Origin: Tethya wilhelma
Lineage: Eukaryota; Porifera; Demospongiae; Tethyida; Tethyidae
Direction: 5' to 3'
NCBI GenBank assembly: GCA_964030475.1
Contig: CAXIPT010000002.1
Span: forward strand, 13,723,745-13,787,744
DNA: 64,000 nt
The notes below the pieces were generated by a model. The model did no database searches. It had not been told where the DNA came from and was given only the letters and a program-made list of their open reading frames with translations. Made by a program: the position numbers and the translations under genes. Shown piece by piece: positions 14,201-33,400 of this stretch. The number at the start of each line of letters is the position of its first letter. Position 1 is the stretch's first letter.

Positions 14201-17200
14201 GGAAATGAGTCTTTTCACCTGAGTGTTACAGTGTACAATGGTGGTCGTGTGGAAACTCTATCCTCACTCAAGGTGACTATACTGGATGGAGAGGAACGTG
14301 AGTCTTATCTGTTCTCTAATTGTGCCCTGTACCAAATTAATCTGTTGTATTTCTGCCTCCAGCTGCCACTGTTGAATTCACACAACCTGTGTATGTCTTC
14401 AATGAGACTATGGGATTTCTGGGGATTCCTATTGTGAGAAGTGGTTATACTCGTGGGCTCACGAAGGTTGAGTGCATTCAAAAAGGAATAAATGCTACAG
14501 CATCACTTAATCATGATGGAGATTTTGCAGTGACACCTGACCCAGAATCTGTAGAATTTTCTGAAAATGTTACCCAAAGTAGTAAGTCTTGTCAAAGCAC
14601 AACACTGATGCTATAGTCAGTTACTGAAGATTATTATAACTTGTTTGTAGTATTCTTACGTTATTACATGATATTATTTTTTCTTTACAGTGTGCAACAT
14701 ACTCATTATAGATGATGACATCTTTGAAGGGAGAGAGGAGCTAAGAATCCAGCTAGGAACTAACCAAGACTTTGGTGTCAATTTACCAGAAAACACATCA
14801 CAAGTAATTGTCTTTATTGAGGACCCAGAAGACAGTGAGTCATTGCTAGGTGTTTGCACATGACTAATATAAGTTGTAACTGCTTGTAAGCTTCTACAGT
14901 TCTATAGTCTATTGTGGATCTAGATCTGAGGCAGTGTTCTGGTAACAAATAGCTCTTGATATTGTTTGGTTTCCAAGCCACAGCTTATTAGTTTTGTGTT
15001 CAATGCCATTATAGTGGAACCACTCTCCAGCCACCTGCTTCCAGTGTAGTCCGGGTTACCATTTGGTGTCACCACCACCTGACCTGGGCCTAGCTGTACA
15101 CATGTCGATTTAATTGTATCAAAGTGAACACATACACTTTGATACGATTATTATTGTATAATATTATACTACCTTGGCCACTTTTCGTATTTGTACAGTG
15201 CCAACTGTTCAGTTCAATACGACCAAGACATGGATCAATGAACCTCTGACCAATTATCCAATTGATTCAAAAAGTGTCACTCTGACCTTGATTCGCAGCA
15301 GAGATCTAAATAGAAGTTCCTCTCTCACCTACGTACTGATAGATGGGTCTGCTCAAGCTGGTGTTGATTTTGTGAACAGTTCAAGCGAAATACATTTTGA
15401 TCGTGGACAAGCAATTCAGAACTTTTCTGTCCAATTGAGAGCCAATAAGATGACCAATGAGAACACATCCTTCACAGTCGAACTGGTAGTTGAGTCTGAG
15501 GGTGTAAGGATTGGAGACACTGGGACTATTACTGTGGTGATCATCAATAGCGAAGAGAATGGACCGTTCTTTCCAGATGTGCCACTGATAGGGAACATGC
15601 TACAACGAAGATTCATAAATGCTAGCCATCACTACGATCTACCTCTGGAGTGCATCACTGTGAGTGTGCAGTACATATGCATGCATGCATTGTGGCGAAT
15701 TAATGCTACCCACTTACAAATTAAATTGTGTACATTCCTTTACCACTGTATGAAGACAAACATGTGATTGTGCATCCATCCACACACATGCAGCCATGTT
15801 CACCTCATTCTCCCTCTACCCACAATGATGATTGCCACCAAGAGGACATCAGCCATGAGAGTACCATTTACCACTGGGAAGTATCCCAAGATGGTGAAAA
15901 CTTCACCCTGGTTCAACAGAACACTCTATTTACTAGCACTGGCAAACAGACCCTAAGTGATATATACTTGCAGCCCAACATACTTGTGCGGTGCTCTGCC
16001 CAAGCTGTTACTCCTACAGGTGTTAATGGTCATACTAGAGTCAGCAACGTACTAAATGTCTCAAAGGAATTTGGTTGTGATGGCCGAGACACTCAGAATA
16101 CCTCACAAGCAACATTTACAATGAGCAACTACAGTGGATTCAGAGGACATGATAAAGTTAGTATATATTGTACTGTGTCATGAGGTGCATGGAGGTTTTA
16201 TCCATAATACTTGTGTGGTACAAACAGAATTGAAGTGGTGCAGGTTGAATGTCATCTACCATAATATTATTAATTTTTTGCTAGATATAATGTTAGACTT
16301 GTCATCTAACCATTATTTCTGTTCCTTTACCTATTGTAGGACTTAATACATCTGGTGATCACTGTCCCTCATCAACAAAACACTATTCCATTGGTTTCTA
16401 CACAACAAATTACCAGAGAAAATGTAACACACTTAGTGCTACAGGAGCCGTCCAGTAAAACATTTAACAATCCGACAGAACACCACTGCTCCACCATGAA
16501 CGTTCAACCCGATACTAGTCTACTTACAGTCAATGCCATCACACGTGGTGTCATCGAACATCATCCTTTGATTTACCATCTTGAAAGGGATGAATGTCAA
16601 TGGCAATTTTCTGTGTGGATGCCAGTTAGTACGCTGCTGTCAAAATGTGGAGCTCAAAGACTAGCAGGGGCAATAAATGTCACAGTATACACAGCCTACT
16701 ACCATATTGAACATGAACGAGTGACCGTTGTTCCCAATACGAATGCCATGACAACTAGCATTGCCTACATACCAGGCACCACTCCCTTCCTCCCAGTGCC
16801 TTTTCACATACTAGCAGAGAATAGTGCTCCAGGTCACAGTGACTGGCCACGGTCCGCTCTCATCTATCCTATTGCAGTTGATAATAGTCACCATACTTCT
16901 GAAAGACATGTGTACTTCTATAGTGAATTGCCATATTTTGAAATGGCTATGTTTCCAACCAGCAGCTCAGAGTCTCAACTAACACTCTTGCACATAACAA
17001 TGACTCCCGGCGGTGAAGAATTCACCCAGGCCTGGCTACTAACTTCAAGTGACGAGAGCTTAAACTTTACGGTTGAACTGGAGGCACTTGATGTCACTGT
17101 ATTTGAAACCACATTGTATAGATTTCAGCTGGTATTGATGGAGTACCTCACAGAGTACGCACCCTATGTGATAGCCAACATTAGACTATACACATCAAAT

Positions 17201-18853
17201 AACACACAATTCGAACCTTTTGAAATTGGTCAGTTCTCTTTAACAGTGTACTTTTTAGTCTTACGCATACCAATAATTTATTAACGTATATACTCACTGA
17301 TAATTGCAGGAGTTACTCTACTAGTGTGTGTGGAGTTGGATTCTATTCAAGAGCTCATGCCTGGGTTTGCCTTGACTGTTTATGAAGTTCAGCTTTGTGA
17401 GGAAGCCAAGTGCAACATGCAATCATTACTAAAGGTATGATTAATTAACATTTTAACGTGATACATGATATGCATGTATCATTACATTTTGCATGTTGGA
17501 GAGTGTGTCCATCATTGTTATGCTGCTGCAATACAACTAGCTCTGTTTAGTAGTAGCCAGGTTATATGGCCAAAGTAATATCAGTATAAATATTGCTTAC
17601 CAATTGTACCCGAAATATCTGTGGGATCATGCATAATTATGTGCATCCCCACAATAATTCAAATTTTGTGCCACCCTATTTTGTGTTTGTACAACACACA
17701 TTGTCCATGTACACATACACACACACACACAAACACACACACACAGAATGAAAGAGTGAACCCCAAGTTTGATTTGGAGTACCTTGATGATACACCAACC
17801 AAAAACAAAACTGCATTCAGCTTCTCAACTAGTGAAATTGTTACAGTAAGTAATTTTGAAAAGGGGGGGAGGAAAGAAGTGTATTGTGAAATTATTCTTG
17901 TTTCTTCATTGTAGAGTACTTCACCAAGTGTCATGAGCCTGGTAGTTTCATATGGTGTCACCACTATAGGAGTCAACTACAGTCACAGCCAAACTGCTGA
18001 ACTAAAGTTTACACTTCTAACTCCAACTCTTGAACCCACCACTGTCAGTGAGACCCTCACCACAGAGTATGACATTGTGGTTCAAGGCACACAACAGAGC
18101 CCTTCATCTGAGTACATCTACCTGTATGCATCAGTTGCCATACTGATAACAGCATTAGTATCAGTCGTAGTTGGGTTTGCTCTCATTGGTGTACTGATCT
18201 GGATAGCTCGTGTCAAGAGTGGACTGCGTAGAAAGATGACTCAAATGGCAGATCAGCAGAAAGAAGCTATCACAAGAAAACATACAGTCCTTAACAGTAT
18301 ACGTGATGCTCAAAGGAGATCAAATGTGTCCAGCCCGGAGGCCAGTCTCAGGAGAACACAGAGTACCATTGGGTTTCCGACTGCAGAGAAGTACAAGCGA
18401 CACAGACCAAGACGAAAGCAGTCTAATCAATCTAGCAGAGACTCTAGTGCCAGAGGTACTCAAACCTCTCTAACTCAAAACATACTTCCAAGATCTCACA
18501 GCCTACCTAACCTTTCTGTTGATGCTATTCATATGGCTAATGAACAAAGCATTTTCCCTGGGCCCCAGAGACGCTCAAACCTGAATCAAGTCCATTCTCG
18601 AGTCGTACCACTAGTCAACACAGAACGTTCAAGTTTGAACAGATTAGTTCAACAGCAGCTCAAAGTCAATAGAGATGCTAAAAATCTAAGGATAGTTCAA
18701 GAGGTGGCTTCGAAGATAAAGAACTATGGCGTCAATGAACAAAGTTTAGAGAGTAAAAAAGGAAGAACTGCACTTGCAAGTTATGCCGTTCGGAGTCTGG
18801 CAGCCAGTGCTAAGACTCCAGAGCCAGGATCAAGACCCAACACTGAACTCTGA
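6441..18853 (+). CDS. FRAS1/FREM2-like extracellular matrix membrane protein (CSPG repeats plus Calx-beta domains)
   Basis: FRAS1/FREM proteins are large basement-membrane adhesion proteins. Twelve exons: 6441-9902, 11568-11866, 11943-12354, 13902-14297, 14363-14581, 14691-14834, 15199-15659, 15794-16156, 16340-17228, 17310-17434, 17747-17845 and 17915-18853. The start at 6441 gives a clean signal peptide (MNNLPSRWGLWIVFSLLVL); an ATG 57 bp upstream is in frame. The 3.4-kb first exon encodes tandem CSPG-type repeats with many N-glycosylation sites. Exons 2-7 encode about five Calx-beta domains, seen as DDDEAENKEMFIVSIS, NDTDYEFSELFFVQL, HDNELEGNESFHLSV and DDDIFEGREELRIQL. A Cys-poor ectodomain follows, then a transmembrane helix (YASVAILITALVSVVVGFAL) and a basic, Ser-rich tail of about 220 residues. 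The large first exon and the CSPG-then-Calx-beta order with one C-terminal membrane span match FREM2. The C-terminus NTEL fits a class I PDZ ligand. Repeat counts need a profile search. Confidence 0.88.
11247..11300. repeat. (GT)n microsatellite in FREM-like intron 1
   Basis: About 21 GT units are followed by GCGTGCGTGC variants. Intron 1 (9903-11567) is the longest early intron of the gene. Apart from this tract I see no coding or structured element in it. Confidence 0.9.
12650..13761. mobile_element. 1.1-kb TIR element with 6-bp target duplication, unclassified
   Basis: The element lies in FREM-like intron 3. Its ends are inverted copies: the left begins TACGGAAGCCGAGAGTGACC at 12650 and the right is its complement ending at 13761, with about 35 bp nearly identical. 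AGATAC flanks both sides (12644-12649 and 13762-13767), which fits a target-site duplication. Inside each end, copies of a unit resembling TTCACATTCACGATCAATT repeat in inverted orientation. A near-perfect hairpin lies at 13376-13412. A 116-codon minus-strand reading frame at 13029-13379 resembles nothing I recognise. I see no DDE motif, so the copy is probably non-autonomous. Confidence 0.8.
13376..13412. repeat. Hairpin inside the 1.1-kb TIR element
   Basis: Arms ATAGATATTATAC and GTATAATATCTAT flank a 4-base centre. It is a strong stem of unknown role and may be a small nested insertion. Confidence 0.75.
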
Positions 18854-19224
18854 GAATAACACATCAACATTTTTTTGTAATAAATTTAGTCGACTTATTA
18901 TTTTTGTAAATACACATTATATACAACAGCAGCAATTCAACAACAGTTCAAAGTTTGACTTCACTGAATATTACAGACAAGATATTTACCCTTTTTTTAC
19001 TGCAACACTACATGATCCTTAACTATTGCTTGCATAGTACACATTACTTTTGTCCCAACAAAAATTCTTGCCATGAAATCAGAACCCCATTAATTGTTTT
19101 CGTCATTAATTTTTTCTAAATGAAATGGTGTTGGTATAATTATGGTAATGAATTAAGATGCACAGGGTTTGATATATGGTTCATTATAGAGTACTACTTT
19201 ACATGCATCATGTATATAATGCAA
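18854..19224. terminator. Convergent 3' region with poly(A) signal of the FREM-like gene
   Basis: AATAAA at 18879-18884 lies 26 bases after the FREM-like stop codon and is the likely poly(A) signal. The rest separates it from the 3' end of the oppositely oriented LRRC27-like gene and shows no coding exon. Confidence 0.6.
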
Positions 19225-21135
19225 TTAAAAAGGTTCATCACCAGTGAATGCAGTCAGTCTATACTCCCGACGTTGCTGTTTAATATCTTCAAAGTCTTTA
19301 CGACGTGCTATAGCCTGAGAGACAGGTACAATCTGATTATCATACACTAATAAGTGAGAAAGTTTTAGGCCCAGTGTGCCATACATTACATTGTACTTTA
19401 CCTCTGCTAGTCTTCTCTCTGCTTCTAACAATTCGTTTGAAGGAGTGCTGATGATACCAGCCTGCTTTCTTTGGTCAGCCAACTTCATCATGTGAACGTT
19501 GATTCTCTCTGAGACCTCTGACTCACGAGCATCTCGCAGAGAGCTGGCAGAACCAACACTCTCTTTCTTTTGCAAACTAACCAATGCTTTGCGTTGAGTA
19601 TCCATAGCCTAGTGCATGTGAGTGCATCGAGACAGAAAATCTACTTAAATTGGCAATAGGGCTTGGAATAACATGTGAACAAGGCTACTATAATAAACAA
19701 TAATTACCTTAAATCTTGATTCTGAATCCGTGCAATCCTCACCCTTCTTTACCGATTGAGCACAATCTGTTGCAAATGGGGCAGTGTCAGTAGCTTTTGA
19801 ATAGTGGAGCTTTCCTTCAATATGAACTTTCAATTCTTGTTGTCTCTGCAATTCTCTTGCTTCATCTCTCCACAACTGAATACCTTGTCTGGCTCTAAAT
19901 GCAAAACAACAACAAAGTCAGCAATGATCTTCCAATGTGTATCACAACACTCGTACTTTGCTTGGTCCAAAACAGCATTTATTTCCATTTTTAATTCAGC
20001 AGACTGCTCAAGTGGTTTTCTTAAGGCTGTGTCAATTCCCTTCTTCTTGTGCCTGCGTTGTTTCTTTCTCAGTTTAGGGGCTGGGGAGTGCTGTGGAGAT
20101 GGAGTGTCAGGTCTGGAGTGCCTTCTCCTGGACTCACCCTCCACTTGAGCATGGAGCGTAGCTTGTCTCATTAGAGGGAGAGGCAATATACCACGAACAG
20201 TGTGGGAGACCAAAGGTGGACTAGTGCAAGTCAAGGCTACATGAATGCAAAGACAACACTAATATCATGGGCTAGCTCAGTCTCAAGGCAGTGCAAAATA
20301 CATATCCTCATATGCAATACTGTAGACAATACCATGATTGCTGTTAATGGGGTGAAGTGGTTCAAAAAGTCTATTGTCTATATCACTGGAATAGAGCCTC
20401 TCATCATCTTCAGACTCATCCAGTTGCTGCCGAAGATACTTCAATATGGCCTATAATATTTTTATTACAAACATCTTTATGCTACATCATGGATATCATA
20501 GCTCCTTACCTTGGTTCCTTGTTCAGTGATGCTTTTCGGAGGAAATTCCAGTGGATTCCGAGATAAGTTTATTGCAATAAGATGATGCAGTCGTCCCAAC
20601 TGAGCCGGGAGGGTCTTTATCTTATTACCTTCTAGCAACAGAGTCCGAAGAGCTCTGCACAATAACATTCAGTAAAACAGATAGGATGTAGGCCTTACAG
20701 TTTATTGCAAGTAACACTAGAGTAGCTTACTTTAATTTCTCAATGGAAGGAGGTAGTGCTTCAATCCTGTTATTTCTGAGGTCCAGCCAACGTAAGTTTG
20801 GACAACTGATGAACAGAGAATCTGGAAGTGTTGTTATTTTATTACCCTCAAGATAGAGGCACTGGATGGAAAGAAACAGATCAAACTGTCAGCAAGCAAG
20901 CAAATTTGGGTGGGTATTAATTAGAACCGCTCATTTTGCAACTCACTTCTAGCTTACTACATCCAGGGATTTCCAAAGGAAGTTCAGTGATTCCTCTTCT
21001 GCTTAGATCTAAGCTAGATGTAGACAAAGCACTCGCTGAAAGTATAAAATCTTGAACACTGCACGCTTGGACTCGAGACATCTTTTCTGGATCTGACCAT
21101 GATTTGATTTGTTGTGGATACAATACGGTTGCCAT
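19225..21135 (-). CDS. Leucine-rich-repeat protein, LRRC27-like
   Basis: Eight exons on the minus strand: 21135-20947, 20861-20731, 20654-20510, 20450-20333, 20236-19957, 19894-19708, 19608-19402 and 19314-19225. The start is the ATG of MATVLYPQQ. Residues about 40-150 form four or five leucine-rich repeats (SLDLSRRGITELPLEIPG, LYLEGNKITTLPDSLF, NLRWLDLRNNRIEALPPSI, LRTLLLEGNKIKTLPAQLG, AINLSRNPLEFPP). A charged, helical C-terminal half follows, with a Lys/Arg-rich stretch (KLRKKQRRHKKKG) and likely coiled coils (EARELQRQQELKVHIEGK, EVSERINVHMMKLADQRK). It ends YRLTAFTGDEPF, resembling the vertebrate LRRC27 tail. No enzymatic domain is present. The function of LRRC27 is poorly known. The last intron (19401-19315) is 87 nt, in frame and without stops, so a retained-intron isoform would also be open. 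Confidence 0.75.
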
Positions 21136-22191
21136 GGACAAATGGACGCGCCCATTTTATGTTATCTGCACATGCGCAAATTGACTTATCTATTTAAAAG
21201 AATTTGGTTAGGAAATTTTTAATCGTGTTGCGAAGTGTTTTCTTGCAGCTAGCAGTGGTCACAGAAGAAGGTAATATTGGCACGAAGGTACAGCTGGATT
21301 GAAGAAAACTATTGCTCTCATGAAGGAACGTACCGGATAGGTATGGTAAGTGAGTTTTCACCCGTGAACAGTATGTATATAGACGTCAATAAACAATTTT
21401 TTTATCATAAAAAAGCATGTCTAACTTTTTTTTGTTTTGACTAAACAGTGACTTCTACGTAGAAGACAAACAACCCTTACAGTTCATTCTTGGTTCCCTG
21501 TGCCTCAAACTATAGGGAATCTTAATTAGTGTATGCTTGCACATGTTCACATGATTGTTCAAATTATAATGTCCAGAAATAGCTCAAGTTTACTGTGTCC
21601 TTTAGAAACAGTTTTTGTGTTAAAGGTCACTTGTTCCAGTTCAATTGGCACGGGGGCTGCCAGAATATTGAAACATTGCGTAGGATGCACTCTGTATGTG
21701 CACACGTTTTCTCACACTTTACATTCTGCTACTAGGCAAACCCGGGTGATTCAGGAACTGCTTTTTGTTCCTGCTTCCTTACTGATTATATAGCACTTGT
21801 CCACTTCAGCTTGTGTGGTTTGGAAGAGCCACTCTTAACATCATTTCTTCCTTTCTCTGTATTATCTTTGTTTAGTGGAGGCTCATTGCGTTCCTTACTA
21901 TCAGTACCTAGCTACTATATCAATCCCAATAATTATGAACATCATTTCTATTAAAATAGCATACATTCCCTAGTATCGTGGAGTACAAGGAATGTTCTTT
22001 ATGACGAGTTGTATGTGTAACTGTTTACATACTGCATTGTATAATTTAACATGTGTCAATACATGGTACTGTGTTAAGTATACTGTGTATAGACTCATCA
22101 TATGTGTAGTACATGTATATATGTATCTTGTTGTCTTATCTAGGTGTACACTGTTTAAGGTTAGAAGGAGTTGGGAAAATTGAGAGAGGAA
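21136..22191. promoter_or_regulatory. Divergent promoter region and 5' UTR between LRRC27-like and STK32-like genes
   Basis: The two genes point away from each other. Positions 21145-21180 include CGCGCCCATTTT and CACATGCGCAAA, the latter resembling part of an NRF-1-type site. Downstream, AAGAAGGTAATA near 21270 and TATGGTAAGTGA near 21345 look like 5' UTR splice donors of the STK32-like transcript. No coding exon is visible before 22192. Confidence 0.4.
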
Positions 22192-29348
<7,157 letters not shown>

Positions 29349-30138
29349 ATTGGTGTTCTAAACACATTCTTATTTTGTAAGTGTAATGTGTGTAATCTAA
29401 TTTGTGTATTATTGTCAAACAACACTTTGTATAATTACTGAGTGACTTATTTTGTGTGTGTGTATGTGCCCAGATTGTCAGAACAATTTTAGTACTTATA
29501 TTTTATTGATCTTTTATGTAACATTGCTTAGCGCTATTACTGTTATTTTTACAACAGAATTAATTTTAACAATAATGTTATTAATTATAAGTGAGAATTT
29601 AGTAACATGCGAGCAATCACTGCCTTAAGAAATTATAACGACCATGCACTGCATGCATGCCGTTATGCAAAATCACATGAGTGTATAATGTCATGTAAGC
29701 CCCATATATACATGTACATTTATTGCACAAGAAATGTCTCTGACTACATATCTTGCACCTATATACCATAATTATAATTTTATGGGAGCCATACATGAGT
29801 GCATGTATAATATACACGTACATGTGCAGATCAATTAATCTCTACATATTTGTATGTTAATGTCATATATTAATGATGCATGCGTAACAACAATTATTTC
29901 TTTATTTAAAAGTTCAACTGTGATCAAGAATCGATATCCATATTAATTTAAACTGAGTAAGCTACATACAAAAGAAAGTGATCACTGATCAATAAAGCTA
30001 ATATAGTCATCAACGTTCAAGGACCAACATTATTACGATAGACTGAAGACACATAGTACAGCAAAACAAAATAATTATTGTTATAATAGTATTGCACTTT
30101 TATTATAAGTTTAGAAAGTCTTCATGCTACAATTTATT
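29349..30138. other. Intergenic region between convergent STK32-like and rhomboid genes
   Basis: AT-rich 3' UTR and spacer DNA. The rhomboid poly(A) signal is AATAAA on the minus strand at 30103-30098, 36 bases past its stop. No gene is visible. Confidence 0.5.
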
Positions 30139-30410
30139 TTACAAGGAGAAGACTTGAGCATCAGGGCTACTATAATCATCCGGACAAATGTCACTGGAAT
30201 AAGGGACACAGTTAATATAGTGGCAAAAGAAGCAGAAGGCAGGGTTGGGGATGAGGTAAAACGTAAGAAAACCAGCCAAAAACAAAATTATAAGCAGAGG
30301 TATGCAAATTATAAGCAAGATCCTCTTTCGAGCAGCATCCCATTTTCCAAAAGTGATATATGGAACAAACACAAGAGCAGAAGGTATTCCAAAGAGGAGG
30401 CCACCTGATA

Positions 30411-30494
<84 letters not shown>

Positions 30495-33400
30495 GGGGTT
30501 GTGAATAGTCTTAAATTAATCACTGTACAAACACCAACTATTGTAATTCTTTCCCATACCAATATGAGCCATGTTGTCAACGTAAGGAAGGGTGCCAAGG
30601 GCCAGTAGGAACACTACAAATGCTGTCAGCTTCAACAGTTCTAGATAAGGATGATCAATGATCTGCCAGAAGTGTCCCAATTCAACAAACAAAACTGCAA
30701 GTAAACCAAACACTGCTCCAGATGCTCCAGCATTGACACCATAGGGAATGAAAATGGCACTAATCTGAAAAAACAATCACACTGGATCACATACACAATC
30801 AAATCTTTACAACAAAGTTGGACTTTCAACTAATTTTAGAGTTACAGGGCACTACAGGCACACAGGTTTACAATCAATACATACTCTACAGGAAAGATGG
30901 TAATTTGGCAATTGAGAGTCAACTCACAATGTTGCCACCAACTCCACTGAGGATATAGATAATCCCAACCCTAAGCCAACCAATGGTTCTCTCAATCTTG
31001 ATACCAATGTACAACTGAACTGGTATCACAAATATGAGATGAATCACTCCCAGGTGAATGAAGATGGATGTGAACCACCTCCAGAACTGCTGTGCTGTGG
31101 GAAGTAGACCATTACCACCAATGCCAACCTCGTTAAACCCACAAACATCTCGCAAGCAGTTGACCTGGTGGGGGGAGAGGGGGGGCACAAAAAAATGAAC
31201 ACACAAAGTCTGGACTCAAAACACAATTTACTGTAAGGCTTACCTCATCACAATTCAAAGCATCTCCATGATACCATCCATTGCGTGCCTCGCACTCTTC
31301 AAAACTCATCACTCTGCAAGTACCAGTGATAGAAATACAACAAGGTCGGAAGTTGGGTACAAACACCGTCGAGTTATCGGAGCATTCACTGACAACATTT
31401 ATATTGACATCATTGGCATCACTTTGGAGGCAATCAGTTGTGTTGATTACACCAACCCACTGCTGGTTTTGACAGCAACTGAAGGTGCTACGCCCAAACT
31501 GTATAGCATTGCGATTACGAATTCCAAAGTCAGTCCTCATACATGGAGTGAATTTGGCACCAAAAAAGATAAGATTCGTAGGTGTAGGACCAATCCAGAG
31601 GTTGACACTGCGATAATAGGTGATGTTTGCAGTAGTACTATTTGTAGAGAGAGATGGAAATACTTCTGTGTTTTCAACGGGAACAATCCTGATTGGTGCA
31701 ATCCCATACAGTGGAAGGAGAACCACCATGGCAATCACCTATGTGGATTACAAGATGCTCATCATCTACTTGCACATTCATTGACTCACAGTGTAGATGG
31801 CATCAACTACACATGTGGATACTAGTGGAATACTAAGTTACTAACCTGAGCTACTGACACCAATATGATGAACCATGGAATGAATGATGGTAATGATTCC
31901 ACTTCCCTTCGGATAAGGGTACTTTGTCTTTGAAGCTTAGTAAGCTTCTTCTTCTTCTTTTTCTTCCTCCTCTGGACCTCAGGTGTTTGTTGATCCATAG
32001 ACTGGAGTCTCTCTCTTCGAACCCCCTGAGCATGCTCAGTCTCTCCTTCAACTAGGTCTAAAGAATAACAGGGAACTATCAGTATGGTTGCAATAAAACA
32101 CAAAGCATAAACAAACAAAAAACATAGCATAGTATGCAGTAGTTGGACACAACACTGCATAGCTAAAACTATTGAGAGTACATTTGCTATTTGAGTGGAT
32201 TGCTGACAATTGATGGAAAGTTTGCTAACTTTTACCTCTCTGCCAGCATGACATGTAAGCTATAGCCTATCAAGCTTGCATGCACGTACATGAAAATCAA
32301 TATTGATCTCTATATCAAAACAGGCCTATAGATATCAATAAAGGCAAATCTCACACTAGTAGATGCTTATAGTGATTCTAAACAATGCACACTATCCATA
32401 GGGCATGACCAACAAGCAAGGTCAGAATATTATGTAATATGACCAGCAAAAAGGTTCCAACTTCAGAAGCTACAGTGCATAACACATTAGTTTTCAAGAC
32501 ATTGTAACCGCTCAATTAATGACTGTTAATTTTGCTACTGGAGTTGCAATTAATTTGTAAGAGATGGGCAGAAAATGTCTCTCGATAGCTAATTACACTA
32601 CCAGTAGATCCAAAGAATTCAATGGCATCATCTCTGTTCCGTCGCTGGCGTATCCTCTTCTCAGCCTACAATATGAAGTACAGGGCAAGGTCAGTAGGTT
32701 GTTGACTTATTGAACATCAGTTGAGAATCTATTTCTAGCACTATGATACATATTGCACGAGGAAAATTCAGTTCACTGCCATTCAAGTGGGCTAGGAAGC
32801 AGTGTTCAAAAGGGAAGCTATACTAAGTGCTGGTGGTTGTTGATTTGGTAACATAAAAATCACTAAAATCGAACACTTTTAACTAAATAGACATAGTTTA
32901 CATCTGCTCTGATAGCACTTAGAGTAATTTCTCAATACCATTAGCTGCCGTCATTTTCCCACAATGACAATGTAGAGAAGACATGAAAACACTACATACA
33001 CTGTAGGCTACTGCTAGCAGTTTAGGAAAAGGATAGCATACTTTAAGGGAACTAAACCGGACAATGAGTGCACCAAAAAAACCCGGATCATACTACAACG
33101 CCATTAACATACTTACCTTCACAAACTTCATGTAGTAGTCCCAGGCTTGATTCTTGTCATAAATCAACTCATCTTGACGAACACCTACTGGGGCTGGGGC
33201 TGGAGTTGGCTGGGGCTGTGCAGGCCGAGGTTGGGCTGATGGATGGGTCGGAGCTGAAAAACAAAAAATAACACAATACTAACACTATAATATACAAACA
33301 GCAATAGAGTACCTGGATATTGTTGCTCTTCAGTGTGTACAGATACTCTGGTAATGGCTTGTTGAGATGGAGCAGGAGCATTTGGACTTTGCTGGCTAAT

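Noticed and set aside
30417..30608. Cys-Val repeat proteins over GT/CA microsatellites, also at 11173 and 22376
   Set aside because: These are dinucleotide repeats read in frame, with no biological support.
31268..31825. 185-codon plus-strand frame opposite the rhomboid loop exon
   Set aside because: The minus strand encodes the Cys-rich iRhom-type loop with matching splice sites. The plus frame has no recognisable content.
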